Assembly: GCA_963836785.1 (NCBI GenBank)
Contig: CAWIKW010000001.1
Coordinates: 434,001-498,000 of the forward strand
DNA: 64,000 bases
Direction: 5' to 3'
Source of the DNA: DASQPR01 sp963836785
GTDB taxonomy: Bacteria > Actinomycetota > Actinomycetes > Mycobacteriales > Micromonosporaceae
Numbering within the stretch: position 1 is the stretch's first letter; each line of letters starts with the position of its first letter. Positions 52,973-62,205 of this stretch are shown one piece after another. The notes under the pieces were generated by a model. It was not told where the DNA came from and did no database searches. It was given only the letters and a program-made list of their open reading frames with translations. Position numbers and translations under genes: made by a program.

Positions 52973-53632
52973 TCGATCTTCTGGCGGTCCGGGCGGCACC
53001 CCCTCGTCGAGCATCTGCACGAAGTCGGCCGGCATTTCACCGGTCTCGTGATAGGCCCGCCATCCGTCGACACCGGACAGCGTGCCGGCCGCGATTTCGG
53101 CGAGCAGAGATCGCACCCAGGCCTCCTCGGCCGTGCGCATGGCGAGCGCGTACTCCGACTCGACCAGGAACACACGCGGCAGCTGGGTGACCTGTGTCAG
53201 CGCCGTACGGTGCGCGGCGTTCGCCGCATCCAGCGCGGCGAGCCGCGCTTCGAGCAGGGCGATCGCCTCGTCCGGCGGCAGCACAGAAATCACGGACAGT
53301 GCCGCCTCGAACCGGTTCGTCTCCGGTTCGAGCTCGCCGACCAGCTCGCGCAGCCAGTCGCGCAGCTCACCACGGCCGCTGTCGGTGATCACGTACAGCG
53401 TCCGTTCGGGGCGCCGACCGTCCCGGTTGCTCATGGTCGCCTCGATGAAACCGTGCCGGTCGAGGTTCTGCACGACGGTGTAGAGCGACCCCCACTTGAT
53501 CTTCATGTCGCTCTCCTTGCCCGTCTGCTTGAGCAAGGTGGCGATCTCATACGGATGCATCGGCCGCCCCGTGGACAGCATCGCCAAGATCGCGAGCCCC
53601 AGCAGGTTGCTCACCTTCCGCCGCTTCGCCAT
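52970..53632 (-). CDS. PadR-family transcriptional regulator
   Basis: A 220-residue regulator. Winged-helix domain about 8-85: LLGLAILAMLSTGRPMHPYEIATLLKQTG, then KIKWGSLYTVVQNLDRHGFIEA, followed by a C-terminal helical dimerisation domain. PadR proteins are commonly local repressors of DrrAB-like exporters and are released by the exported compound. GAGGTGA lies 5 bases before the ATG at 53632. The stop is about 155 bp upstream of the ATPase gene; this gap holds the plus-strand terminator. Its own targets are inferred from position. Confidence 0.91.
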   Translation of the reverse strand: MAKRRKVSNLLGLAILAMLSTGRPMHPYEIATLLKQTGKESDMKIKWGSLYTVVQNLDRHGFIEATMSNRDGRRPERTLYVITDSGRGELRDWLRELVGELEPETNRFEAALSVISVLPPDEAIALLEARLAALDAANAAHRTALTQVTQLPRVFLVESEYALAMRTAEEAWVRSLLAEIAAGTLSGVDGWRAYHETGEMPADFVQMLDEGVPPGPPEDR

Positions 53633-53768
53633 GGGATCACCTCGCTTCCGGATACTCGCGTACGAATATACGGCTACGAGTGCCATGCCGCAAGGCAGCA
53701 AGTCTCAAGGACCCTGAAATGTCGCCGGCGCCGCGTAGCTTCACCGCCATGCCCACCACATCGCGGCG

Positions 53769-54428
53769 ATGACGGCCACCGCCTCCGTGCCGGCGCCGAC
53801 CGTCGCGGCCCTGGCACACAGCGTCGCGGTTTTCACCGGATTCGCCAACGTCGACCGGGCCGAACGCCAGTTCGCGACCGACACCGCCGCACGCCCCGAC
53901 CTCGGCCGGCTCGACCATCGCTCCGCTCTGCTGCGCTTTCTGAACGCGTGGGGCTGCCGGATCCGGCTGCCGCGCCCCGGCGAACCCGATCTGTTCGACA
54001 CGGGCATCGCGGCATGGTGGGGCACGTTCTCGCCGACGCTGCCGCGTCCTTCGCTCGACCGCCTGAGCGACGCCGCGATACGACGGCTGGTCGCGCCGTT
54101 CGACGCGCTCGCCGCGGTCCGCGTCACGCCGGCGCGCACCCTAGGTTCGACGGCGACGGCGAAAGCGCTCTACGCGCTGCGCCCGCGGTCCGTGCTGCCG
54201 TGGGATGCCGCGATCGCGACGACGTTGCACGGTGGGCGCGACGGCGCGGCCTTCGCGCGACACCTGATGCTCGGCCGAGACTGGGCGAACGCATTGCTGG
54301 CCGAGCTCGGCTCGCGCGGCCGGAGCGTTACCGCCGCCGAGGCACCGGCATTGCTCGGCCGCGGCGGCGTCTCACTAGCCAAGATCCTGGACGAGTACAC
54401 GTTCGTGACGATCACCATGCGCCAGTAG
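53769..54428 (+). CDS. Hypothetical protein, probably cytosolic
   Basis: A 219-residue protein without signal or membrane segments. It starts AVFTGFANVDRAERQFA and its most conserved-looking block is TLGSTATAKALYALRPRSVLPWDAAIATTLHGG. I vaguely associate this pattern with DUF6308-type proteins but do not recognise a function. The frame shows normal codon bias from its ATG, 5 bases after GGCG. It lies between the divergent PadR gene and the hydroxyacid dehydrogenase gene (46-bp gap). Confidence 0.7.
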   Translation: MTATASVPAPTVAALAHSVAVFTGFANVDRAERQFATDTAARPDLGRLDHRSALLRFLNAWGCRIRLPRPGEPDLFDTGIAAWWGTFSPTLPRPSLDRLSDAAIRRLVAPFDALAAVRVTPARTLGSTATAKALYALRPRSVLPWDAAIATTLHGGRDGAAFARHLMLGRDWANALLAELGSRGRSVTAAEAPALLGRGGVSLAKILDEYTFVTITMRQ

Positions 54429-54474
54429 ATTCCGTGTGTCCGCAGAACCCGGTGAGCGAGATCGGAGCGTCGCG

Positions 54475-55431
54475 ATGAAGGTCGCAATCCTCGACGACTA
54501 CCTACACTGCGCACGCGACGTGGCGGACTGGAGCCGGGTGACGTCGCGCGCCGACATCACCGTCTTCACCGAGCCGCTCGGGGCGCCGGATCGAGTCGTG
54601 GAAGCCTTGCGGGACTTCGAGATCCTGTGCCTCATGCGCGATCGGCAGCCGCTGTCCGCCGACACCCTGGCCGCCCTGCCGAAGCTGGCGTTCATCAGCT
54701 TCACCGGTGGGCGCAACGCAACGCTCGACACGGCGGCGGCGCTCGCGCGCGGCATTCAGGTCAGCCACACGACGGGCGGCGTGGGTGGTTCGACGAGCGA
54801 GCTGATCTGGGCGTTGATTATGGCGACCGTACGACAGCTGCCGGCGAACGAGGCGTCCTTACGATCCGGACGCTGGCAGGCCACGCTCGGAACCGTACTC
54901 GGTGGCAAGACACTCGGGATCATCGGCCTGGGGCGGCTCGGCACACGCATCGCCGATTTCGGCCGGTGCTTCGACATGTCGGTGGTGGCGTGGAGCCCAC
55001 ACCTCACGGACGAGCGGGCGGCGGCGGCAGGAGCGCGCCGCGTCGAGCGTGATGAGCTGCTCTCGACCGCCGATGTCGTGACCATCCACGTGCCGCTCAC
55101 CAGCGGGACCCGCGGCCTCGTCGGCGCCGACGAGCTGGCGCTGATGAAGCCGACGGCGTTCCTGATCAACACGTCGCGCGGCCCGATCGTGGATGAGCGG
55201 TCGCTGATCCGTGCGCTGCACGCCGGGACGATCGCGGGAGCCGGCCTCGACGTGTACGACACCGAACCGCTGCCGGCCGACCATCCGCTGCTCCGCGCGC
55301 CGAACACCGTGCTCCTCCCCCACCTCGGGTTCGTGAGCCGCGAGAACCTCGCCATGTTCTACCAGAACAGCGCGGACAACATCGCGGCGTTCCTGGACGG
55401 AGCGCCGATCCGATCCGTGACGGCGACCTGA
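54475..55431 (+). CDS. D-isomer-specific 2-hydroxyacid dehydrogenase
   Basis: A 318-residue NAD-dependent dehydrogenase. Cofactor motif GIIGLGRLGTRIA (Rossmann), the catalytic Arg in LINTSRGP, Glu in DVYDTEPLP and His in LLPHLGF, giving the full triad. Relatives act on glyoxylate, phosphoglycerate or other 2-hydroxyacids; the substrate here is not resolved. GGAG lies 7 bases before the ATG at 54475. Its stop codon is inside a 9-bp tandem repeat. Confidence 0.93.
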   Translation: MKVAILDDYLHCARDVADWSRVTSRADITVFTEPLGAPDRVVEALRDFEILCLMRDRQPLSADTLAALPKLAFISFTGGRNATLDTAAALARGIQVSHTTGGVGGSTSELIWALIMATVRQLPANEASLRSGRWQATLGTVLGGKTLGIIGLGRLGTRIADFGRCFDMSVVAWSPHLTDERAAAAGARRVERDELLSTADVVTIHVPLTSGTRGLVGADELALMKPTAFLINTSRGPIVDERSLIRALHAGTIAGAGLDVYDTEPLPADHPLLRAPNTVLLPHLGFVSRENLAMFYQNSADNIAAFLDGAPIRSVTAT

Positions 55432-55458
55432 GAGACCTGAGCGACCTGAGCCACCTGA
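55423..55458. repeat. 9-bp tandem repeat spanning the stop codon
   Basis: Four copies of GCGACCTGA-type units. The stop TGA is the last triplet of copy 1, and, since 9 is a multiple of three, the later copies supply in-frame TGAs at 55438, 55447 and 55456. Confidence 0.9.
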
Positions 55459-55549
55459 GCGACCCGGCATTCCCACACGTAACTCACCGGAAACGCACAG
55501 GCAATTCGTTCCGCCGCAGCGCGCGCGACCGTACGGTGGAGGTAGGCCC

Positions 55550-56810
55550 GTGGCCCGACACGGCAATCCTCGCGACACGTCGCGGGTAGGTCACGACGCG
55601 GACCACCGCGGCGATCGCCCGGGCCGACGACGAGGATGGGCCGACACCGTGACCGATGATCCACGAGCGAAGCGGGTGGCCAAGCAAGCGGCGGGCGACC
55701 TCGACGACGTGTTGACCATGGGCGCCGAGGAGGAGTTCCTTCTCATCGACCCGCAGACCGGGCAGATGGTCCCGGCCGTCGATGACATCATGTCGGCGCT
55801 CGGCGATCGTCTCGACGGTGACCTCGCCGGGCGTGGTCCAGCACGAGTTCCTGGCCAACCAGATCGAACTCGCGACACCACCGACGACCGATCTCGCGAC
55901 GCTTCGCGACTCGCTGATCTCGATCCGGACCACGCTGTGCGATGCGGCCGAGTCCGTTGGCGTACGCCTCGTCGCCATCGGCACCGGAACGCTCCCCCTC
56001 GACGTGCCAGCGGTGCTTTCGGACAATCCCCGCTACGTACGCATGACCGAGGAGTTCGGCGCGATCTGGTCGACCGCCGGGTTGTGCGGCTGCCACGTGC
56101 ACGTCGGGGTGCCGGACCGCGAGCTCGGCGTACAGGTGCTCAACCATCTGCGCGGCTGGCTGCCGGTGCTGCACGCGATCACCGCCAACTCGGCCATCGC
56201 CGACGGCGTCGACACCGGCTACGCCAGTTGGCGGTCGGTGCTGTGGTCACGGTGGCCGAGCGTCGGCCCGCCGCCACACCTCGATTCGACCGCGCATTAC
56301 GACGAGGTGTTGCGCGACCTGCGCGGTGCCGGCACGATGCTGGATGACAACATGCTCTACTGGTTCGCCCGCATGTCGACGCACGTCCCGACGGTCGAGG
56401 TGCGGGTCGGCGACGTCTGCTCGACCGTTGATGACACGGTCCTGGTCGCGGCGCTGGTGCGCGGTCTCGTCGGCAGCGTCATCGACCGCGTCGCCGCGGG
56501 GCAGCCGCCCCGCCACGTCCGCGACTGGCTCGTCACCGCGGCACACTGGCGCGCCGCTCACGACGGCCTGGAAGGCGGTGCGGTGGACGTGGCCACCGGT
56601 CGTCCGATGCCGGCCTGGGATCTGCTCCGGCAACTCGTCGACGAGGTCACCCCGGTGCTCGACCGGCACGGCGATCTCGGCACGGTGGACAAACTGCTCG
56701 CGCAACTTCGATCGCGTGGCAGCGCCGCCGCCCAACAACGGGCGAGGTTCGCCAGCGGCTCGGACGCCCGGGAGGTCATCCTCGCCGCGGCCGACGCGAC
56801 GCGTCCGTAA
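55550..56810 (+). pseudogene. Glutamate-cysteine ligase (YbdK-like), single-base frameshift
   Basis: The product would be a carboxylate-amine ligase of about 420 residues making gamma-glutamylcysteine-like bonds. The N-terminal part TMGAEEEFLLIDPQTGQMVP is read from a GTG at 55550 (GGAGG 7 bases upstream). It runs to GDLAG near 55830, then goes out of frame. The rest, VVQHEFLANQIELATPP through TEEFGAIWSTAGLCGCHVHVGVPD to 56810, is one frame over. Deleting one G from the GGG at 55829-55831 restores a seamless GDLAGVVQHEFLANQ. Either a sequencing or assembly error or a recent inactivating mutation; the rest looks under selection. Confidence 0.85.
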
Positions 56811-56881
56811 ACCGTCTCTGCGCCGCGGACCGCGGTCGGCGCTTTGGCGCGCACGGGACACGGCATGCAAAGCTGCATGGC

Positions 56882-57703
56882 GTGTCTCCCCTCGCCGCCG
56901 TACCGCTCGCCGCGCCGTTGTCCGTTCCGTCCGGTCTCGCATCGGGCGGCACGTCCGCGTCCGATGTGTGGGAGCAGGTGACCTCCGTACAGCCGGCGGT
57001 GCCATATCTCCTGGTCGTGCTCACGGCGGTCGCTGCGCTCGCGGTAGTGGCCGCCCCTCGCCTATGGCATCTGTTCCGCAACGCGATCACGATCGCGCAC
57101 GAGGGCGGTCACGCGCTCGTCGCCGTCCTGTGCGGACGCCGCCTGCGGTCGATCCGGCTGCACTCGGATACGTCCGGCCTGACCGTGACCCGAGGGCGCC
57201 CGAGCGGGTTCGGCATGATCCTCACGCTGATGGCGGGTTATCTCTTCCCGTCACTGATCGGCATCGGCGGCGCCGCTCTGCTGGCCGCGCACCACGTCAC
57301 GCTCGGCCTCTGGATCTACATCGTGTTGCTGTTCCTGATGCTCGTCATGATCCGCAACCTGTACGGCGTCATCACCGTCATCGTCACCGGCGGCGTGGCG
57401 TTCATCGTGTCGTGGTACGCGTCGACACAGGTGCAGGCGGTGTTCGCGTACTTCGCGGTGTGGCTGCTACTGATCGGCGGCGTCCGGCCGCTGTTCGAAC
57501 TGGCCGGTCAGCGGCGGCGTCGCGAGGTATCCGGTTCCGACGTCGACCAGCTCGCGGGCCTGACGCACGTCGCGGGCATCATCTGGCTCGCCGCGTTCAC
57601 GATCGTCACCTGCGTCCTTCTTCTATTCGGTGTGTCGCTCCTCGGCCTGTTGCACGTGCCGCCGGACGGCGTGTTCGGCGGCGCTCGCGCGTTCTTCAGC
57701 TGA
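56882..57703 (+). CDS. M50-like membrane metalloprotease
   Basis: A 273-residue multi-pass membrane protein. The zinc motif HEGGH is at residues 73-77 (NAITIAHEGGHALVAVLCGRR), followed by several hydrophobic helices (GFGMILTLMAGYLFPSLIGIGG, LGLWIYIVLLFLMLVMIRN). The second metal ligand region of S2P proteases is not obvious, so it fits the M50B-like/SpoIIIAH-neighbour actinobacterial family rather than classical S2P. GTG at 56882 is the first start of the open frame. It converges on the CoA-transferase gene with an 8-bp overlap. Confidence 0.83.
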   Translation: MSPLAAVPLAAPLSVPSGLASGGTSASDVWEQVTSVQPAVPYLLVVLTAVAALAVVAAPRLWHLFRNAITIAHEGGHALVAVLCGRRLRSIRLHSDTSGLTVTRGRPSGFGMILTLMAGYLFPSLIGIGGAALLAAHHVTLGLWIYIVLLFLMLVMIRNLYGVITVIVTGGVAFIVSWYASTQVQAVFAYFAVWLLLIGGVRPLFELAGQRRRREVSGSDVDQLAGLTHVAGIIWLAAFTIVTCVLLLFGVSLLGLLHVPPDGVFGGARAFFS

Positions 57704-59138
57704 CCCGCCGCTTCACCGACGGCCATGCCGCCGGGTCCCGACCAAGCGGACCGGCGTCGATCGTCCAGAACGCCGGGTCGCCGTCGATCCGGCCCGGTGT
57801 CGGGACCCGCCGGGCCGGTCCCCATTCGGTCGTCGTCGGCTGCGTGTCGGTCGCGGCCCAGGTCGGCCGGGGACCGGTGAGCCCGCCCGGGACCGGTCGC
57901 GCCATGAGTGCGTTGGCCGTGCCGACCAACGACATCCGGATGTCGCTCGTACGACCGGACGTGGCCAGGCGTTCCAGGGCCGCACCGATCGCCGCGGCCA
58001 GCAGATAGCCGGTGGCGTGATCGAGTGCCTGGGCCGGAAGGGGCACCGGCTTGTCGACGCCCGCCGCCACCGCACCGGCGGCCGCGATGCCACAGCTCAT
58101 CTGAACCAGGCTGTCGAAGCCGCGCCGAGGCCGCCACGGTCCATCCCAGCCGTACGCGTCCAGGGTCGCGGTCACGATGGCCGGGTTGCTCGCGCGGATC
58201 GTCGCGTTGTCGTATCCGAGCCGGGCCAGCGCGCCCGGCCGCAAACCGGTCACGAGCACGTCCGCGGTGGCGAGAAGTCGTTCGAACGCGGCGCGGTCGG
58301 TTGCCTCGGTCAGATCGAGCGCGGCCCGCCGCTTCCCCACCGTCGACTCCGGCAGGATCGCCGGCACCTCCTCGAACCCACGCGGATCGACCCGCAGCAC
58401 ATCCGCGCCGTACGCGGCCAGGAACCGGGTCGCGACCGGCCCGGCGATGACGCGGGTGAGGTCGAGAACGCGGAGCCCGCCGTACGGCCGCGGATCGGCG
58501 ACCGTCAACGGCCGGGGCGCAGCGGCCGGTCGCGTCTCGATCCGCGACACCGGTTCCGCCGCGCACGCCGCGCCGGCCGAGGACGCGATCCACGCCGCCC
58601 GGTCGTGCATCGCCGCCGCGCAGCCGCCGACGTCGACGATCGCCGCCTCGAGCTCGTTCGCGCGCCAGCGTCGTACCTCGTCGGCGACGGCCGCCCGGTC
58701 GCCACCGCCGCCGAGAACTCTCTCCGCCGCGGCGCGGTGATAGCGGTAGTTGGTGTGCAGCCGGATCCAGCCGTCGGCGGCGGGATAGTCGCCGGCGATC
58801 GGATCCCATACCGGCGGGCGTTCCCAGCCGTCCGGAGTGAACAGGACCTCGCTGACGAAGGCGGCCGACGCGGCCCGCCGATCGACGCAGACGCGCCCGA
58901 CGGCCGTGCCGTTCCGCGCGGCCCCGAGGCGTGCGGCGGCCAGCGTCGCCGCCGCGACCGCGGCCGTCGCGAAGCCGGTCACGTCGAAGACCGACGGCAG
59001 GACGTGTTCCGGGCCGACGAGCGCGACCGGTTCCAGGTGTCGCGCGTCGATGCCACCACCGTCGCCCGTGGCACCGACGGCGCCACCGCGCGCGGCCAGC
59101 CAGAGTTCTTCGACAATGTCCATCCCGTTGTCAGCCAT
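57696..59138 (-). CDS. CaiB/BaiF-type (family III) CoA-transferase
   Basis: A 480-residue cytosolic enzyme with two family III-like halves. The C-terminal half from about residue 220 is complete (LRVLDLTRVIAGPVATRFLAAYGADVLRVD, NPAIVTATLDAYGWDGPW), while the N-terminal half is degenerate (VFDVTGFATAAVAAATLAAARLG). Family members move CoA between acyl groups. It is divergent from the HTH-citrate-synthase gene with only 56 bp between, sharing a palindrome. Together they look like an acyl-CoA module of undefined substrate. The ATG at 59138 is the best start. Confidence 0.88.
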   Translation of the reverse strand: MADNGMDIVEELWLAARGGAVGATGDGGGIDARHLEPVALVGPEHVLPSVFDVTGFATAAVAAATLAAARLGAARNGTAVGRVCVDRRAASAAFVSEVLFTPDGWERPPVWDPIAGDYPAADGWIRLHTNYRYHRAAAERVLGGGGDRAAVADEVRRWRANELEAAIVDVGGCAAAMHDRAAWIASSAGAACAAEPVSRIETRPAAAPRPLTVADPRPYGGLRVLDLTRVIAGPVATRFLAAYGADVLRVDPRGFEEVPAILPESTVGKRRAALDLTEATDRAAFERLLATADVLVTGLRPGALARLGYDNATIRASNPAIVTATLDAYGWDGPWRPRRGFDSLVQMSCGIAAAGAVAAGVDKPVPLPAQALDHATGYLLAAAIGAALERLATSGRTSDIRMSLVGTANALMARPVPGGLTGPRPTWAATDTQPTTTEWGPARRVPTPGRIDGDPAFWTIDAGPLGRDPAAWPSVKRRVS

Positions 59139-59169
59139 AGCTCTCAGTCTGCCGAGGTCTCGACGCACA

Positions 59170-59183
59170 AATCAACGTTGATT
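59170..59183. promoter_or_regulatory. 14-bp perfect palindrome between CoA-transferase and citrate-synthase-like gene
   Basis: AATCAACGTTGATT is a perfect palindrome. A second, overlapping inverted repeat GTTGA (59177-59181) and TCAAC (59188-59192) flanks TTATCG. Both lie within the 56-bp divergent gap. Confidence 0.75.
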
Positions 59184-59194
59184 ATCGTCAACCC

Positions 59195-60541
59195 ATGGGC
59201 GAACAGATCACCGCGCACGAAGCCGCCGGACGGCTCGGCGTCGACGTACGGACGCTCTACGCGTACGTCAGCCGTGGCTCGCTGCACCGGTCCGGCGCCG
59301 ATGGCAACCGTCGCAGCCTCTATGACGCCGACGAGGTCGAGCTGCTGGCTCGACGCGGCCGTCCCCGATCGGGCGGCCGGTCCCGGGCCGGCATCGACGT
59401 CGTCATCGGCTCGTCGATCAGCGCCATCGGCGACGGCTGGATCCGTTACCGTGGCATCGATCCGGTGCTCCTCGTCGCCGACGGGTGGACGTTCGAACGG
59501 GTCGCCGCCCTGCTGTGGAACGATTCCACCGACACCATCGACGGCAGCGACTGGACGGTGCCCCGCGAGACCGTACGCGCGATCAGCCGTACCCTCGCGC
59601 CGTTTGGACCGGACGCCAACGTGCTCGATCGCATGACCGCGGCGGTCGCCGTGGCCAGTGGCTCGCTGGACGTGCGGTCCGTGACCGACCTTGATGGGCC
59701 GGCGGGCGCTCGCCTCGGACGAACGCTCGTCGCGGCGCTGGTCGAGTCGCTGGCCGGAGCGTCAACCCATGCGCAGCACCACATCCCGGCTCCGCGAAAC
59801 GCGACGATTGCGGCCCGGCTGTGGCCGCGCTTGTCAGCGCTGCGTGCCACGCCGGCGCGAATCGCTGCGCTCGACCGCGCGTTGGTGCTGCTGGCCGAAC
59901 ACGAACTCGCGACCTCAACACTCGCCGTCCGGATCGCGACGTCGGTGCGGGCACCGCTGACGAGCGTACTGATGTGCGGCATCGCGACGCTGAGCGGTTC
60001 GGCGCACGCGGGCGCGGCGACGCTCGTGCACGAACGCCTCCGGCGCGACGAGGCGCCGAGCCTTATCGGCGCTTCGGAACCACTGGACGTGAGCCGTCCA
60101 GCCGGATTCGGCCATCCGGTTCACGTCGTGGGCGACCCACGCGCCGAACCGTTACTCGCCGCGGTCGACGCCATCGCATCCGATCGGGTACGGCGAACCA
60201 TCGCGGTCTCGCGCGCCGCGGGCGAACGCGTCGCACCCCCGAACAGTGATTTCGCCCTCGGAGCCCTCTGCTACGCCGGGAAGATGCGGACGGGCGCGGC
60301 CGAGGCGATCTTCGCCATCGCACGTTCGGCGGGCTGGATCGCCCACGCCGCCGAGGAATCGGCCGAACGACCGGTGCGGTTTCGCGCCCGCGCGGTGCCC
60401 CGCAGCGGTGCGGCCGCACCTTCCCTCGCGGCACGTTCTCCCGCGACACCTTCTCCCGGCGTCGCGACATCGTCCAACGTGGACACGGTGCGGTCTATGG
60501 GCAACCGCGGCCACCCGTCACGTAGTGGCAATCGGCGCTGA
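59195..60541 (+). CDS. Citrate-synthase-like enzyme with N-terminal HTH
   Basis: A 448-residue fusion. Residues 1-55 form an excisionase/MerR-like winged HTH (ITAHEAAGRLGVDVRTLYAYVSRGSL, then RRSLYDADEVELLARRG). The rest is a citrate-synthase fold with the catalytic trio in expected context: His271 (SGSAHAGA), His307 (FGHPVH) and Asp352 (NSDFALGAL). The C-terminal 70 residues are a disordered Ser/Pro/Ala tail. Proteins of this type are annotated in actinobacteria, but the role of the HTH is unproven to my knowledge. Its own promoter contains a palindrome, so autoregulation and control of the divergent CoA-transferase is plausible. Confidence 0.88.
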   Translation: MGEQITAHEAAGRLGVDVRTLYAYVSRGSLHRSGADGNRRSLYDADEVELLARRGRPRSGGRSRAGIDVVIGSSISAIGDGWIRYRGIDPVLLVADGWTFERVAALLWNDSTDTIDGSDWTVPRETVRAISRTLAPFGPDANVLDRMTAAVAVASGSLDVRSVTDLDGPAGARLGRTLVAALVESLAGASTHAQHHIPAPRNATIAARLWPRLSALRATPARIAALDRALVLLAEHELATSTLAVRIATSVRAPLTSVLMCGIATLSGSAHAGAATLVHERLRRDEAPSLIGASEPLDVSRPAGFGHPVHVVGDPRAEPLLAAVDAIASDRVRRTIAVSRAAGERVAPPNSDFALGALCYAGKMRTGAAEAIFAIARSAGWIAHAAEESAERPVRFRARAVPRSGAAAPSLAARSPATPSPGVATSSNVDTVRSMGNRGHPSRSGNRR

Positions 60542-60547
60542 CCATGG

Positions 60548-62122
60548 TCATGCCCGGCCGTCGGCCGCCGCCACGCGGGCATCGCTCGAGCGCCCGGCCA
60601 GCTCCTCCTGGGGCCGATCGTCGCTGCCGACGAAGTCGCGCGACCGGATCAGCACGAAGGACAGGACCGCCGCGGCCAGCGCAACGATCGCCGTCACGAG
60701 CAGGATGTCGTTCAACGCGTTGGCAAACGCGGTCTCGCTCGCCTGGATCACGTCCGGGCGCAACTGTGGCGGCGTGGTCGCGATCGCGGCCGGCACGCGC
60801 CCGCTGCTGATGTCGGTGGCCAGGTGACCGGCGCTGCCCGCGAGCGGACCAGCGCTGAGCTGATCGATGACGGAAGCGTGGATCCGGCTGGTGAGGATGC
60901 TGCCGAGCGCGGCCACACCGGTCGCGATGCCGACTTGGCGCAATGTCGAGTTGATGCCCGATGCCATGCCCGCCCGCTCGGGCGCCACTACGCCGACGGC
61001 GGTTGACGCGAGTGGCGGGTTGATGAGACCGGCGCCGGCGCCGGAAACGATCAGGCCGGGCAGCAGGTGCGTCCAGCTCTGGCCCGGCTCCACGCCACGC
61101 ATCAACAACAGGCCGACACCGACGAGTACGAAGCCCGGCGCGATGAGCCAGCGGACGGGCACCACCGACGACAGCCGGCCGGCGATCGCCGCCACCACGA
61201 AGATCGCACCGCTCAGCGGCAGGAATCGCAGACCGGTCTGCAGCGCCGAGTAGCCGAGGATGTTCTGTAGATAGAGCACGATGTAGGTGAGAATCGCAAA
61301 AATCGACGCCGAGACACCCCACGCGGCGACGAGGCCACCGTTGAACGTTGGGATACGCAACAGTCCGAGATCGAACATCGGCGAGCTCAGCCGTGACTCG
61401 ACGAGCACGAATACGCCGAGCAGGACGGCGGAGGCGATCAGCGAACCGAGTACGGTCGTCGACGTCCATCCATCGGCCTGGCTGCGAATGAGTCCGAAAA
61501 CCAGGGCGGCCAGCGCGACGCTGAACAGCACGCACCCCCACCAGTCGATTTCATGTACGACCGGCGAGCGCGACTCGTCGACTCGCAGCAGCGTCACGAT
61601 GAGGGCGATAAGACCGATCGGGATGTTCACGAAGAAGATCCAGCGCCACGACAATCCACTCGTGATCACACCGCCGAGCACCGGGCCAACCGCGACCGCC
61701 ACGCCGGTCAGCGCGCCGAACGCGCCGAACGCGACTCCGCGCTCGGAGGGTTTGAATGCCTGTGCCAGCAGCGCCAGGGAGATGGCGAACATGATCGCGC
61801 CGCCGACGCCCTGCAGCGCACGAGCGAGCGAGAGGAAGACAATGCCGGTCGCTCCGCCGCACAGGGCGGATCCGAGTGTGAAGACCACGATCCCGATGGC
61901 GAACATCCGCCGGCGCCCGAGGCGGTCCGCCGTCGATCCCGCGGTCAGCAGGAACGCCGCGAGCGTCAACGCGTACGCGTCGATGACCCACTGCAGGTCG
62001 GACAGCGACCCGGAGAATGCGCGCTGGATGTCCGGCAGCGCGACGTTCACGATCGTGATGTCTAGCAGCAGCATGAACACACCAGTGCAGACCGCGATCA
62101 GCGTCCACCACTTGCGAGCCAT
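60548..62122 (-). CDS. MFS transporter, DHA2 (14-helix) family 3
   Basis: A 524-residue exporter with about 14 membrane segments. DITIVNVALPDIQRAF in helix 1, motif A GSTADRLGRRRMFAIGI and motif C VAVGPVLGGVITSG are typical of EmrB/QacA-type transporters. It is divergent from the TetR gene across a palindromic site, the standard layout of a drug-responsive efflux pair. It ends 6 bp from the convergent citrate-synthase-like gene. Substrate unknown. Confidence 0.95.
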   Translation of the reverse strand: MARKWWTLIAVCTGVFMLLLDITIVNVALPDIQRAFSGSLSDLQWVIDAYALTLAAFLLTAGSTADRLGRRRMFAIGIVVFTLGSALCGGATGIVFLSLARALQGVGGAIMFAISLALLAQAFKPSERGVAFGAFGALTGVAVAVGPVLGGVITSGLSWRWIFFVNIPIGLIALIVTLLRVDESRSPVVHEIDWWGCVLFSVALAALVFGLIRSQADGWTSTTVLGSLIASAVLLGVFVLVESRLSSPMFDLGLLRIPTFNGGLVAAWGVSASIFAILTYIVLYLQNILGYSALQTGLRFLPLSGAIFVVAAIAGRLSSVVPVRWLIAPGFVLVGVGLLLMRGVEPGQSWTHLLPGLIVSGAGAGLINPPLASTAVGVVAPERAGMASGINSTLRQVGIATGVAALGSILTSRIHASVIDQLSAGPLAGSAGHLATDISSGRVPAAIATTPPQLRPDVIQASETAFANALNDILLVTAIVALAAAVLSFVLIRSRDFVGSDDRPQEELAGRSSDARVAAADGRA

Positions 62123-62138
62123 GGTGTTCCCCCTTTTT

Positions 62139-62154
62139 CTGAGTCCGCGCTCAG
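62139..62154. promoter_or_regulatory. Inverted repeat, likely TetR operator
   Basis: CTGAG TCCGCG CTCAG is a perfect 5-bp inverted repeat with a 6-base gap, in the 83-bp divergent region between the MFS and TetR genes and just before a TATATG stretch that could be a -10 element. Confidence 0.75.
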
Positions 62155-62205
62155 TATATGCACAATGACGTTTGCCGGCACAAGGCTTCGCTACCGTGGA
62201 GGCAC

